Assembly: GCF_019218295.1 (NCBI RefSeq)
Contig: NZ_JAHUZF010000004.1
Coordinates: 62,001 to 126,000, forward strand
From: Maritimibacter sp. DP1N21-5
GTDB taxonomy: Bacteria > Pseudomonadota > Alphaproteobacteria > Rhodobacterales > Rhodobacteraceae
Length of the DNA stretch: 64,000 nucleotides
Direction: 5' to 3'
Made by a program: the position numbers and the translations under genes. Positions 26,053 through 34,818 of this stretch are shown in pieces; position 1 is the first letter of the stretch, and each line of letters begins with the position of its first letter. A model generated the notes under the pieces. It was not told the origin of the DNA. It searched no databases and saw only the letters and a list, made by a program, of their open reading frames with translations.

Positions 26053-27045
26053 CTAGCTCGCAATGTCGAGCACGATCTTCCCGATGTGCGCCGAGCTTTC
26101 CATCCGTTCATGCGCCTTGGCCGCGTCTGCAAGGGCGAAGGTGCTGTCCATCACCGGGCGCACCCGTCCCGCGTCGAGAAGCGGCCAGACCTTGTCCCGA
26201 AGCTCTGATGCGATGGCGGCCTTGGCGGCGTCGGATTGCGGCCGCAGCGTCGATCCGGTGATCGTCAGCCGTCGCGCCATGATCTGGGCGAAGTTGATCT
26301 CGGCCTTTGGCCCGGTGAGGAAGGCGATGTGGACCATGCGCCCGTCGTCGGCCAGCGACCGGATGTTACGCTCGATATAGCTGCCCCCGACCATGTCGAG
26401 GATCAGGTTCGCGCCACCGACTTCGCGCAGCACTTCCACGAAATCCTCGTTCCGGTAGTTGATGGCCACATCGGCGCCGAGCGACCTGCAGGTTTCGCAT
26501 TTCTCGTTCGAACCGGCAGTGGTGAAGACGCGCGCGCCGAAGATATGGGCGAGTTGGATTGCCGTCGTGCCGATTCCGGATGATCCGCCGTGGACCAGGA
26601 ACCGCTCGCCCGCAGTCAGCCCGCCGCGCATGAAGACGTTGGACCAGACGGTGTAGTAGGTTTCAGGAAGGCAGGCGGCCTCTTTCAGGGAAAGGCCCTT
26701 GGGCACCGGGAGGCAATGCGCGGCCGGGGTCGTGACGAATTCGGCATAGCCGCCGCCCGGCAAGAGCGCGCAGACCTCATCGCCCACCGCGATACCGGTG
26801 ACACCCGGCCCCACGGCCACGACCTCGCCCGCACCTTCGAGCCCCGGCAGATCGCTCGCGGTCGGGGGCGGGGCATACATGCCGGCACGTTGCAGCGCGT
26901 CGGGCCGGTTCACCCCGGCATAGGCGAGGCGGATGAGCACGTCGCCCCGACCCGGGCTCGGCACGGGGCGGTCGCAGATCTGAAGCACTTCGGGCGCGCC
27001 GGATTTCGTGATCTCGACGGCACGCATGGTGGTTGGAATGGTCAT
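26053..27045 (-). CDS. NAD(P)H quinone oxidoreductase, PIG3/QOR type
   Basis: A 330-residue zinc-free member of the medium-chain dehydrogenase/reductase family. N-terminal GroES-like fold (MRAVEITKSGAPEVLQI), substrate segment YAGVNRPDALQRAGMY, then a Rossmann domain with LVHGGSSGIGTTAIQLA (about 152-168), the nucleotide-binding loop of quinone reductases. Full length. It would reduce quinones or related carbonyls with NADPH in the cytosol. The next gene upstream on the same strand is COQ9, 90 bp away; both touch quinone biology, but co-function is only an inference. Confidence 0.88.
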   Translation of the reverse strand: MTIPTTMRAVEITKSGAPEVLQICDRPVPSPGRGDVLIRLAYAGVNRPDALQRAGMYAPPPTASDLPGLEGAGEVVAVGPGVTGIAVGDEVCALLPGGGYAEFVTTPAAHCLPVPKGLSLKEAACLPETYYTVWSNVFMRGGLTAGERFLVHGGSSGIGTTAIQLAHIFGARVFTTAGSNEKCETCRSLGADVAINYRNEDFVEVLREVGGANLILDMVGGSYIERNIRSLADDGRMVHIAFLTGPKAEINFAQIMARRLTITGSTLRPQSDAAKAAIASELRDKVWPLLDAGRVRPVMDSTFALADAAKAHERMESSAHIGKIVLDIAS

Positions 27046-27135
27046 GGGGGTCTCCGTCAGAATGGGTGCGCAATGAATGCGCAGCCTACGGGCGGAGCCG
27101 GCGCGATGTCCATGACCTGATCGGTGTCGGGTCCG

Positions 27136-27819
27136 TCAGCTCCGGTCCCAGCTTCCCGGGTAGCCCGGGCGCGGCGTGCCCGGTGCGCGGATCATGTCAA
27201 GCATCTTGCCCGGCGGCCCCGCCATCAACGCGTCCCACAGCCTCGTGCCCCGGACACGACCCTTCACATCCTCGATCTTCATCACGTCGTCGATGCGCCG
27301 GTCGAGAAACGCCCAGGTCGCTTCATATCCGACGCTCTCATCCCCGAGCCAGTAGAGCACCGTGGAGGAATAGACGGCGGCAAGCGTGGCGCGCTTGGTA
27401 TACCAGTTCACGTCGCGCGAGGTGTCGCCCAGTGTGTCCCAGATGAGCCCGGCCGTTTCCCACAGTGCGCGGGAGCCGTCGGCGGCGTGCTGGGGCAGGG
27501 TGAAGAGCGTCATGCCCCGGCGCACGAGTTCGCGATCTGCCGCTTCGAGCCGGAGGCGGACGGCGAGCGCGATGCGGTCACGGAAACGAAGGGCGGAGAG
27601 GTCGCGTTCCCGTAGGGCCGCGACCATGACGGCATCGCCGCGTTTGTGATAGGCAAAGGCCATGTCCACGGCGCCGCGCGGGAAGTGCTGTCGCGCAGCT
27701 TCCATCGGGATGCCGGTGTCGTCGCAGGCCGCGCGCAGGGCCGCCTCGGACCAGCCGTCGAAAGGAACATGCATCAGCACCGCGTCAAGCAGGGTGACTG
27801 CATCGGATTTCTCGCTCAT
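27136..27819 (-). CDS. COQ9 family ubiquinone-biosynthesis accessory protein
   Basis: A 227-residue helical protein with a TetR-like N-terminal fold: TLLDAVLMHVPFDGWSEAALRAACDDTGI (about 9-37), the typical start of bacterial COQ9. The lipid-binding region includes SRDVNWYTKRATLAAVYSSTVLYWLGDES (about 133-161), the best conserved part of COQ9 proteins. In mitochondria COQ9 presents precursor lipids to COQ7. Full length; start at ATG 27819. Divergent from rpsU across 181 bp. Confidence 0.87.
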   Translation of the reverse strand: MSEKSDAVTLLDAVLMHVPFDGWSEAALRAACDDTGIPMEAARQHFPRGAVDMAFAYHKRGDAVMVAALRERDLSALRFRDRIALAVRLRLEAADRELVRRGMTLFTLPQHAADGSRALWETAGLIWDTLGDTSRDVNWYTKRATLAAVYSSTVLYWLGDESVGYEATWAFLDRRIDDVMKIEDVKGRVRGTRLWDALMAGPPGKMLDMIRAPGTPRPGYPGSWDRS

Positions 27820-27918
27820 GTGAGACCTCTGTTATTACTTGTTCCGCCCCTGGCAAGCAGCATGCCACGGGTCCGGGCTTCCATCAAGGGAAGCCTTTGC
27901 GCAAAGGGGTTCGGGGGG

Positions 27919-27947
27919 TGGACAGGGGGGAAACTTGCCTATATAAG
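27919..27947 (+). promoter_or_regulatory. Probable rpsU promoter
   Basis: TGGACA at 27919-27924 and TATAAG at 27942-27947 are separated by 17 bp and lie about 55 bp before the rpsU start. A 14-bp palindrome CCTTTGCGCAAAGG (27894-27907) sits just upstream and could bind a regulator. Confidence 0.5.
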
Positions 27948-28000
27948 GCGCGCTCCTGCAACTTTTTGCAACTCAAACTTAGGAAGGTGGTGACAACCAC

Positions 28001-28207
28001 ATGCAGGTATCGGTTCGCGACAACAACGTCGACCAGGCGCTCCGTGCACTGAAGAAAAAACTTCAGCGTGAGGGTGTGTTTCGGGAAATGAAGCTCAAGC
28101 AGCATTTCGAGAAACCCTCGATCAAGAAAGCACGCGAGAAGGCGGAAGCCGTTCGCCGGGCACGCAAACTCGCCCGTAAGAAAGCCCAGCGCGAAGGTCT
28201 TCTCTAA
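28001..28207 (+). CDS. rpsU: 30S ribosomal protein S21
   Basis: A 68-residue basic protein, [22 protein letters not shown] at the N-terminus and a Lys/Arg-rich C-terminal helix ([17 protein letters not shown]), full length. It sits near the mRNA exit region of the small subunit and promotes initiation. Preceded by AGGAAGGTGG and a TATAAG promoter, followed by hairpins with T-runs, so it is a monocistronic unit. Confidence 0.97.
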   Translation: MQVSVRDNNVDQALRALKKKLQREGVFREMKLKQHFEKPSIKKAREKAEAVRRARKLARKKAQREGLL

Positions 28208-28224
28208 GACCCGCATTGGACACC

Positions 28225-28284
28225 CGGCAGGGCGACCTGCCGTTTCGATGATCCCCGGTGGCCCTGCCCCGGGGTTTGTCTTTT
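28225..28284 (+). terminator. Tandem hairpins after rpsU
   Basis: First hairpin CGGCAGG-GCGA-CCTGCCG then TTT (28225-28245); second CCCCGG / CCGGGG with a ten-base loop then TTTGTCTTTT (28253-28284). Together they should end the rpsU transcript. Confidence 0.7.
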
Positions 28285-28343
28285 CCGGGGTTCCCTCGAC
28301 CTGTCCGGTCCGGTTATCTGCCGCCATCTGACTGGACCACGAG

Positions 28344-28796
28344 ATGACCCGGAAAATCACCATCACGGCCCGTTACCCTCGCGACGCCGACACCGTCTTT
28401 GCCGAGGCCTTGCAATTCTCTGAAATGACCGAGGCGATGCGCGGGATCGCGGCCTATCACGGGTTGCCCGATGATGTGGTGCGTGAAGGTGAAACCTATG
28501 TCGTGGACATCACGCTTTTCGGAGTCCTGAAGAACCCCGGCCATACGATGTACGTCGAAACGCTCGACCGGCAATCGCGCGTGATCCAGAGCTGCGAACA
28601 CAACTCACAGGTCACGCGCTGGGATCATAACCTGTCGATCCAGCCGCACGGCAAGGGCTGTGTCTGGACAGATACCGTCGTAATCGAGGCGCCGAAGATG
28701 GAATGGTTCACGGCACGCTTTGCTGCCTACGTCTACACCAGACGGCACAAGCATCGCGGGGCCGAGGCGCTGCAGACGCTGGTGACGAGGCTCTAG
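28344..28796 (+). CDS. SRPBCC-like (START-fold) hypothetical protein
   Basis: A 150-residue cytosolic protein whose N-terminal pattern (ITITARYPRDADTVFAEALQFSEMTEAMRG) and beta-rich middle (YVVDITLFGVLKNPGHTMYVETLD; WDHNLSIQPHGKGCVWTDTVVIEA) look like the polyketide-cyclase/START helix-grip fold. Ligand unknown. It overlaps the convergent alpha/beta hydrolase gene by four bases. Confidence 0.68.
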   Translation: MTRKITITARYPRDADTVFAEALQFSEMTEAMRGIAAYHGLPDDVVREGETYVVDITLFGVLKNPGHTMYVETLDRQSRVIQSCEHNSQVTRWDHNLSIQPHGKGCVWTDTVVIEAPKMEWFTARFAAYVYTRRHKHRGAEALQTLVTRL

Positions 28797-29716
28797 ACCT
28801 CGCGCAGGAACTCCGTGACGGCGGCGATGATCGCGGTCGGTGCGGTGTGGGGTAGGGCATGGCCCGCGCCTTTCACCACGTGATGTCGGGCGTTTCGGTT
28901 CCACTGGGTCAGCTTGCCGATCGCGGTAAGCGGGATCACGGCGTCCTCCTCGCCCCAGATCGCCAGAACCGGTGTGCCCATCCTGCCAATGTCGCGATGC
29001 ACGGTTTCGATCTGAAGCGACAGCGTGTTCTTGTGCGCCGACAGCACCGCGCGCAGGTATCCGCGCCGGGACAGTTCGGCGTCGATCCGGTCGGCCAGGT
29101 CCGGGATCACGGTCGGGCCCGCTGCATCGCGCCGCGCCGCCTCGCGCAGCGTCTTGGGACCCGCCACCTGCCAGAGCCAGTGACCGAAAAGCCCCGAGTT
29201 TCCCGCCCGTCCCAGAAGCGGTCCCGGCACATAGTCCATGCCCGCCGGCGCAAGCAGGATAAGCCGGTCCACCCGTTCGGGATAGCGCGCAGCGAAAAGC
29301 GCCCCGATCACTCCACCCATGGAATAGCCCATGATCGACACCGGCCCTTCCAGCCCTTGCTCGTCCAGAAGCCTCGTCAGCTGGCTCAGAAAGAACTCCG
29401 GAGTCTGCCGGTCGCGGGGCCGGTCGGACAGCCCGCGCCCGTAGAGGTCGTAGCTCAGGACCTGATAGCCCATCATGTTGAGCCCCCGGATCAGCCCGGC
29501 AAAGACCCAGGAGGGGGAGCTCAGGCCATGAATCAGCACGATCACGCTGTCGGTCGTGGGTCCGTGCCAATGATAGTGGGTGACGCCGTCTTCGAGGAGC
29601 GCGGTCTCACCCTGCGCGTCGGCGCGGTCCACCTGCGGAGGATGGCGAAACAGCTCGCGCACGAAGGGCGCGACCGCCAAGGCAAAAGCCAGAAAACACA
29701 GGAAAAACCAGATCAT
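28793..29716 (-). CDS. Alpha/beta hydrolase with N-terminal membrane anchor
   Basis: A 307-residue hydrolase with a hydrophobic N-terminal helix (MIWFFLCFLAFALAVAPFV) that probably anchors it in the membrane. Oxyanion motif VLIHGLSSPSW, nucleophile elbow GYSMGG (Ser about 130), acid in AIWGEEDAVIP and catalytic His in KGAGHALPH are all present. The substrate is unknown; the overall pattern suits lipases/esterases or haloperoxidase-like enzymes. Confidence 0.88.
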   Translation of the reverse strand: MIWFFLCFLAFALAVAPFVRELFRHPPQVDRADAQGETALLEDGVTHYHWHGPTTDSVIVLIHGLSSPSWVFAGLIRGLNMMGYQVLSYDLYGRGLSDRPRDRQTPEFFLSQLTRLLDEQGLEGPVSIMGYSMGGVIGALFAARYPERVDRLILLAPAGMDYVPGPLLGRAGNSGLFGHWLWQVAGPKTLREAARRDAAGPTVIPDLADRIDAELSRRGYLRAVLSAHKNTLSLQIETVHRDIGRMGTPVLAIWGEEDAVIPLTAIGKLTQWNRNARHHVVKGAGHALPHTAPTAIIAAVTEFLREV

Positions 29717-29776
29717 GTCGCGCTCGTTCTATCGGGAACGAGTGTGTCGTTTGGAGGGAGGCCTGGCAACACTGCT

Positions 29777-29812
29777 TTGACAGGGGTTCTCATTAAATAA
29801 ATAATGTGTTAT
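29777..29812 (+). promoter_or_regulatory. Promoter/operator region of the ArsR gene
   Basis: A consensus -35 TTGACA at 29777-29782 is followed by an unusually AT-rich stretch with possible -10 hexamers (TAAATA, AATAAT, TAATGT) and the imperfect dyad ATAATGTGTTAT at 29801-29812. ArsR/SmtB proteins bind AT-rich dyads of this kind over their own promoters, so autoregulation is plausible. Confidence 0.42.
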
Positions 29813-29840
29813 ATAAAGAGATGGCAAATAAGGAATCCAC

Positions 29841-30221
29841 ATGACGATGCCCGCCTTGGACTACGACGCAGCCTTCGGTGCCCTCGCCGACCCGACCCGC
29901 CGGGCGATCCTTGCCCGGCTGGCCGAAGGCGAAGCGACCGTGCTCGAACTCGCGGCGCCGTTCTCCATTTCGCAACCGGCGATCTCGCGCCATCTCAAGG
30001 TGCTGGAGGAGGCCGGGCTGATCACGCGACGGGTGGACGGCACCCGGCGCCCCTGCCGGTTGGCGGGCGGGACACTCGAAGAACTCGAGGGCTGGCTCGA
30101 CCGGCTCCGGCGCGTGCTCACGGCAAACTATGACCGCCTTGACGCCGTTCTGGCGGAAGAGATGCGCAAGGCACAGGACGAGCGAACCCCTGACTATCCC
30201 TTTCATGACAAGGAAGACTGA
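29841..30221 (+). CDS. ArsR/SmtB family transcriptional repressor
   Basis: A 126-residue winged-helix regulator. The HTH is clear: FGALADPTRRAILARLAEGEATVLELAAPFSISQPAISRHLKVLEEAGLI (about 12-61), with RRVDGTRRPC as the wing. No metal-binding ELCVCDL motif or Cys pair is present, so it belongs to the non-metal branch that is usually paired with an AHSA1/SRPBCC gene, as here. The next gene starts two bases after its stop. Confidence 0.93.
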   Translation: MTMPALDYDAAFGALADPTRRAILARLAEGEATVLELAAPFSISQPAISRHLKVLEEAGLITRRVDGTRRPCRLAGGTLEELEGWLDRLRRVLTANYDRLDAVLAEEMRKAQDERTPDYPFHDKED

Positions 30222-30222
30222 C

Positions 30223-30696
30223 ATGCCCAAACCCTTGAGTTTTGAACTGAATGGCGACACCCAACTGGTCGTCACACGTGACTTCGACGCGCCGCCGGCC
30301 TTTGTCTGGCGCGCGCATATGGAACCGGCGCTTATCAAGAAATGGCAGAACGGCGGCGGCGACGGCTGGGAAGTTGCCGAAGTGGACATCGACGCGCGCG
30401 TGGGCGGGAAATACCGGATGCTCCACAAGGGACCGGATTACGAGTTTCAGATCACCGGGACCTTCCTCGAACTCGATGAACCGCGCCGGGTGGTGCAGGA
30501 AGAGATCATGCTGCTCCCCGACCCGACGCCGCCCAATGTGGTGGAGACGCTGTTCAACAGCCACGGTGCGGGAACGCGAATGGTCATGACCATGACCCTG
30601 CCCGACGCCGAGACGCGCAAGCAGATGATGGACACGGGAATGCTCGACGGGATGGAACTGTCCTACCAGAACCTCGACGCGCTCGAGATCGCGTGA
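30223..30696 (+). CDS. AHSA1/SRPBCC domain protein
   Basis: A 157-residue START/Bet v1-like protein (AHA1 C-terminal type): LVVTRDFDAPPAFVWRAHMEPALIKKWQ (about 13-40), VDIDARVGGKYRMLHKG, and the C-terminal MVMTMTLPDAETRKQMMDTGMLDGMELSYQNLDAL typical of these proteins. It binds small hydrophobic ligands by family analogy. It follows the ArsR repressor directly and most likely forms a two-gene autoregulated operon; the inducer is unknown. ATG at 30223 was chosen for spacing and family length. Confidence 0.9.
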   Translation: MPKPLSFELNGDTQLVVTRDFDAPPAFVWRAHMEPALIKKWQNGGGDGWEVAEVDIDARVGGKYRMLHKGPDYEFQITGTFLELDEPRRVVQEEIMLLPDPTPPNVVETLFNSHGAGTRMVMTMTLPDAETRKQMMDTGMLDGMELSYQNLDALEIA

Positions 30697-30789
30697 CGCG
30701 CCTTCGGGGTTCCGTTTCGCGGCCCGCTCTGTCACATCTGGCCCGAGGTGCCGGGACCGGCACCAGAAGGCTGTGGCAAGGGCACGGAT

Positions 30790-32199
30790 ATGGCACCGAA
30801 ATTTGGAACGAGCGGGCTTCGCGGACTGGTCGTCGACCTGACGGACGCACTCGTGGCGGACCATATCCGGGCCTTCCTACGGGCCTGTCCCAATGGCGGT
30901 GCGATCCATGTCGGGCGCGACCTGCGCCCGTCGTCGCCGGCCATTGCGAAGATCGTTCTGGACACCGTGACCGCCGAGGGGTTGCTGGCCGTCGATTGCG
31001 GCGCCGTTCCCACGCCCGCACTGGCGCTCGGGTCCATGGCGCGGGGCCACGCGGCGGTCATGATCACTGGCAGCCATATTCCAGCGGACCGCAACGGGCT
31101 CAAGTTCTACGTGCCGGGTGGCGAGATATCGAAGGACGACGAAGCCGCAATTCGGGCCGCCCTTGGTGCATCGCCCGCGCGTGACAGGACCGTCATCGCC
31201 CAGGAAACCGCGCCGGATACGGCCAAAACCTATGTCGAGCGTTACAGGGCCGCCTATGGCGATGCGGCGCTTTCCGGTTGGCGGATCGGGGTCTACCAAC
31301 ACAGTTCAGTGGCTCGCGACCTCATGGCGGCGGTCGTGAAAGCCCTTGGTGGCGTGCCGGTCCCGCTTGGCCGGTCGTCACGCTTCATCCCGGTCGATAC
31401 CGAAGCCGTCGACCGGGAGGTGGCCCACGATATCCGGGTGTGGTGCAAGGCTGGAGCCCTCGACGCGCTGATCTCGACAGACGGTGATGCCGACCGGCCG
31501 CTGATGGCCGACCACGCCGGGGACATCGTGCCGGGCGACGTGCTGGGGCCCCTGACCGCCAAGGCGCTGGGCGCGTCCGTGATCGTGACGCCCGTCTCAT
31601 CAAACAGCATGGTCGATGAGATGGGTTTCCGGACTGTCCATCGCACGCGTATCGGCTCGCCCTTCGTCATCGCGAAGATGGAAGCCTGTCAAGCGAAGGA
31701 CCCGGACGTGTCGGTCGTGGGGTACGAGGCGAACGGCGGCTTTCTTCTTGGCTTCGCCGCGAAAGGGCCCGCCGGTCCGCTCGCCCCGCTCATGACGCGC
31801 GACTGCCTCCTGCCGATCATCGCGCCGCTGGTGATGGCGCGGGAGCAGGGCGTGCGGCTGGCCGATCTCGTCGCAGGTCTGCCGTCGGTCTTCACCGCCG
31901 CCGACCGCGTGACGGAGGTGCCAAGCGACAGGTCATCGGCGCTGATTGCGACACTGTCCAAGAATGCCGGTGCGCGCGCCGCGTTCTTCGAGGGCGCCGG
32001 CGAGGTGGCGGGGATCGACGAGACCGACGGACTGCGTGTGACCTTCGAAACCGGTGAGGTTGTGCATCTGCGCCCGTCCGGAAATGCGCCGGAGTGCCGG
32101 TGTTATGCCGAGGCCAAGTCGCAGGCAGCGGCGCAGGGGCTTCTGGACCGTTATCTAGCGAGGCTTCGCGACCGGCTGACGACGGAACCGGGCGCCTAG
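30790..32199 (+). CDS. Phosphohexomutase (phosphomannomutase/phosphoglucomutase family)
   Basis: A 469-residue alpha-D-phosphohexomutase. N-terminal FGTSGLRG, active-site serine loop in MITGSHIPADRNGLKFY (about 94-110), Mg-binding DGDADRPL (about 232-239), sugar-recognition YEANGGFLLG (about 312-321) and C-terminal phosphate-binding RPSGNAPECR (about 434-443). The substrate could be mannose- or glucose-phosphate. Start ATG at 30790 puts the TSGLRG motif at the usual place. Overlaps the convergent HAD gene by four bases. Confidence 0.9.
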   Translation: MAPKFGTSGLRGLVVDLTDALVADHIRAFLRACPNGGAIHVGRDLRPSSPAIAKIVLDTVTAEGLLAVDCGAVPTPALALGSMARGHAAVMITGSHIPADRNGLKFYVPGGEISKDDEAAIRAALGASPARDRTVIAQETAPDTAKTYVERYRAAYGDAALSGWRIGVYQHSSVARDLMAAVVKALGGVPVPLGRSSRFIPVDTEAVDREVAHDIRVWCKAGALDALISTDGDADRPLMADHAGDIVPGDVLGPLTAKALGASVIVTPVSSNSMVDEMGFRTVHRTRIGSPFVIAKMEACQAKDPDVSVVGYEANGGFLLGFAAKGPAGPLAPLMTRDCLLPIIAPLVMAREQGVRLADLVAGLPSVFTAADRVTEVPSDRSSALIATLSKNAGARAAFFEGAGEVAGIDETDGLRVTFETGEVVHLRPSGNAPECRCYAEAKSQAAAQGLLDRYLARLRDRLTTEPGA

Positions 32200-32843
32200 A
32201 CGGCCTGTTCGCGGGCCAGAAGTCCGGCCTCGACCAGTGTGTCGGCCCATCCCTGCGGATGCTTGAAGAGATGGGTCTGCCATCCCCTGTCCTTGGCGAT
32301 AGCGATGTTGTCGACGCGGTCGTCGGTGAACAGAAGGCGGTCAGGCGCGATGCCGCAGTCCTCCTCCACCATCTGGTAGATACTCGGATCGGGTTTCGTC
32401 ACGCCCAGATGCCCCGAAATGTATCGGCGGTCGAATTCGGTCAGGAAGCGGTCCCGCGATTCCGACAGGGCGAAGCTGTCCACGCCGAAATTGGTCAGCG
32501 CAAAGACCGGATGCCCGGCTTGGCGAAGCGCCCGCAACAGCCGGACCGAATGGTCGATCACGGGAAGGGTGAGGTCGAGCCAGCGGTCGTGCCACATCAG
32601 GATTTCTTCGCGCCATTCGGGGTGGCGGGCGGCCGTCTCCTCGACCACCGCACGAAAGGGCTCGCCCCGGTCGAACCTCTCGTTCATGCCGTGAAGGTCG
32701 ACGGCGGCGAACATGGCGCGGCGACGGTCCGGGCCGATCCAGCGGTCATAATGCACCTCCGGCGTCCAGGTGATGAGCACATTGCCGATGTCGAAGATCA
32801 CGGCCTCGGGTTTGGGCGGGTCGAAGGATGTGTCGCTGGACAT
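32196..32843 (-). CDS. HAD family hydrolase, subfamily IA
   Basis: A 215-residue phosphatase-like protein resembling YihX-type sugar-phosphate phosphatases. Motif I FDIGNVLI keeps the nucleophile Asp but has Asn in place of the second Asp (DxGN type, as in YihX). Motif II is ALTNFG, motif III GVTKPDPSIY, motif IV LLFTDDRVDNI. Cap domain in residues about 25-95. Substrate unknown; the convergent phosphohexomutase suggests, without proof, a sugar phosphate. Confidence 0.9.
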   Translation of the reverse strand: MSSDTSFDPPKPEAVIFDIGNVLITWTPEVHYDRWIGPDRRRAMFAAVDLHGMNERFDRGEPFRAVVEETAARHPEWREEILMWHDRWLDLTLPVIDHSVRLLRALRQAGHPVFALTNFGVDSFALSESRDRFLTEFDRRYISGHLGVTKPDPSIYQMVEEDCGIAPDRLLFTDDRVDNIAIAKDRGWQTHLFKHPQGWADTLVEAGLLAREQAV

Positions 32844-32902
32844 GGGGTCAAACTACGGGGGAGGAGGCAAAAGGGAAAGACGAGGACGCGCCTGCGACCC
32901 GG

Positions 32903-33274
32903 TCACTGTTTCGGCACGCGTTCCGCGTGATGCGCGACGATCATGGCCAGATCCTCGGCCCTGGTCGCCGCCGGGAGGAAGGCACAGGCGTTGGGCGTCA
33001 TGGAAAAGACCGAGCCATCCGAGAAGAACGAGCGCGCAGTGACGAAGACGACGCGGGTTTCCGGGTGGCGATAGGCGGCGTAATCCGCCACCGTGATTGC
33101 GCCATTGGCAGGAAGGTCGAGATCGCCCACGATGATGTCGACACGCGCCGTGCCGAGATGAGCCAGCGCCTCGGCCGCGGTCGTGACGGTGGTCACAGTG
33201 CCACCTTGGCGCTCCAGATGGCGTTGCCACAGGCCGCCCAGGTCGGTGTCCTCTTCCACGATGAGTATCTTCAC
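32903..33274 (-). CDS. Stand-alone receiver domain with degenerate switch lysine
   Basis: A 123-residue single-domain response regulator. Acidic pocket VEED and phospho-acceptor region DIIVGDLDLP (about 47-56) are present, and VFVTARS supplies the Thr of the switch. The position of the invariant Lys (usually xKP) reads FLPAAT, so the Lys is missing and phospho-signalling may be altered. GTG at 33274 is favoured because GGAG lies just upstream; an in-frame ATG at 33316 is the alternative. No output domain, so it would act by protein contact. Confidence 0.75.
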   Translation of the reverse strand: MKILIVEEDTDLGGLWQRHLERQGGTVTTVTTAAEALAHLGTARVDIIVGDLDLPANGAITVADYAAYRHPETRVVFVTARSFFSDGSVFSMTPNACAFLPAATRAEDLAMIVAHHAERVPKQ

Positions 33275-33496
33275 GCGCTCCACCGTATTCCCGTCACGGT
33301 CCCATGCGTTTCGCATGTGACGCAGAATTTCCCCGACCCACGGACTTGAGACTAACCGAAACCGGACCTCGCGGGAATGTTGTCTCCATTCTTAGGTTAA
33401 TCGGGTTCCAGACCAAGGAGATTCGATCCCCCCGCGCAAGCATTGCCATTGCGCAGGATTTCCGGTTCAAGCGACGGCGAGAACTGGGGGAGCACC

Positions 33497-33871
33497 ATGG
33501 CGACGACCTGGATTACGGTCTGTGATACCTGCAAGCGCGAAGGCTGGGCCGAGCGCGGCGCCGAGGTGACGGACGGCGTCCTCTTGGCAGAGCTTGTCGA
33601 AGCGGCGGCCTCCGGGCGCGATGTGGCCGTCAAGCGGGTGTCCTGCCTCATGGGTTGCGACCACGGCTGCAACGTCGCGGTGCAGGCTATGGGCAAGCTG
33701 TGCTATACTATCGGCCGGTTCGAGCCAACGCAGGACGCGGCCCGGGGCATCGTCGACTGGGCGGAAAAACATGCCGCCAGCGCGACGGGGCAGGTGCCCT
33801 ACCGCGAATGGCCGCAGGCGGTGAAAGGGCATTTCGTGACCCGGCACCCCCCCATCCCGGCGGAGGAATGA
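33497..33871 (+). CDS. DUF1636 protein, cobalamin-locus metal-binding protein
   Basis: A 124-residue small protein with four Cys arranged like a ferredoxin-like or metal-binding centre: ITVCDTCKREG (about 6-16) and VSCLMGCDHGCNVAV (about 48-62). DUF1636 genes are common in alphaproteobacterial cobalamin loci; the exact role is not established. Translation is coupled to cobC by a TGATG overlap. ATG at 33497 follows GGGGGAG. Confidence 0.8.
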   Translation: MATTWITVCDTCKREGWAERGAEVTDGVLLAELVEAAASGRDVAVKRVSCLMGCDHGCNVAVQAMGKLCYTIGRFEPTQDAARGIVDWAEKHAASATGQVPYREWPQAVKGHFVTRHPPIPAEE

Positions 33872-34818
33872 TGACGGGGCGCGACCACGGCGGCGGGCTC
33901 GATGCCGCGATGGCCCGATGGGGCGGCACCCGAGGCGATTGGGTGGACCTGTCCACGGGGATAAACCCTCGCCCCTATCCCTTGCCGGACATCCCGCGAA
34001 ATGTCTGGACTGCCCTGCCGGATGCCGGCGCGATGGCCGCGCTCGAAGATGCGGCGCGGGACTTCTGGATGATACCGGCGGGCGCTGCGGTGCTTGCCGC
34101 CCCCGGTGCCTCCGCGCTTATCGCGCGCATGCCGGCGCTTCTGCCGAAGGGGCGCGTGCAGGTGGCGGAACGGACCTACAACGAACATGCGGGCGCCTTC
34201 TCGGATGCGGGGTGGGAGGTTGTGCGGGACGGCGCGGCCGAAGCGCGCGTCGTCGTGCATCCGAACAATCCCACGGGGCTTACCTGGTTCGGCGCGGACG
34301 AGGCCCCCGGTCGCAGGCTGCTCGTCATCGACGAGAGCTTCTGTGACATCTCCCTCGGCCAATCCCATATGCGCGATATGGCGACTGAGCCGGGCGTGGT
34401 CATCCTCAAGTCGCTGGGCAAGTTCTGGGGACTCGCCGGGGCCCGGTTAGGGTTCGCCATCGGCGACCCCGGCCATATTGGGGCGCTCGCCCGGATGCTC
34501 GGCCCCTGGCCTGTGTCCGGTCCGGCGCTGGCCATCGGTCGGGCGGCTCTGACGGACATGGACTGGGCCAACCGGACACGGCAGAGGCTCCACGTCGATG
34601 TGGCACGGCTTGATGCGATGATGCAGGCGCGCGGGGCGGAGGTTGCCGGTGGCACCGCGTTGTTCCGCCTCTATGCAGTGGACGATGCGCGTGCCTGGCA
34701 GGAGCGGCTGGCCAAGGGGCGTGTCTGGTCGCGGGTGTTTCCCTATGACCCGAAGTGGCTTCGACTGGGTCTCCCGCCCGAGGATCGCTGGGACCAACTC
34801 GAGGCCGCCTTGACATGA
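33871..34818 (+). CDS. cobC: L-threonine-O-3-phosphate decarboxylase of cobalamin synthesis
   Basis: A 315-residue class I/II PLP aminotransferase-fold enzyme (CobC in the aerobic nomenclature, CobD in Salmonella) that makes the aminopropanol phosphate linker. N-terminal DLSTGINPRPYP, VHPNNPTGLTWF (about 128-139), VIDESFCDI, and the PLP lysine in LKSLGKFWGLAGARLG. The ATG at 33871 gives better Shine-Dalgarno spacing (GGAGG, four bases) than the adjacent ATG at 33868. Overlaps cbiB by four bases. Confidence 0.9.
   Translation: MTGRDHGGGLDAAMARWGGTRGDWVDLSTGINPRPYPLPDIPRNVWTALPDAGAMAALEDAARDFWMIPAGAAVLAAPGASALIARMPALLPKGRVQVAERTYNEHAGAFSDAGWEVVRDGAAEARVVVHPNNPTGLTWFGADEAPGRRLLVIDESFCDISLGQSHMRDMATEPGVVILKSLGKFWGLAGARLGFAIGDPGHIGALARMLGPWPVSGPALAIGRAALTDMDWANRTRQRLHVDVARLDAMMQARGAEVAGGTALFRLYAVDDARAWQERLAKGRVWSRVFPYDPKWLRLGLPPEDRWDQLEAALT

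Noticed and set aside
33317..33496. Possible second cobalamin riboswitch upstream of DUF1636-cobC
   Set aside because: No B12 box or AGGGAA/CCAGGAGACC elements; only a GCGCAA-N9-TTGCGC dyad at 33434-33454 was seen.
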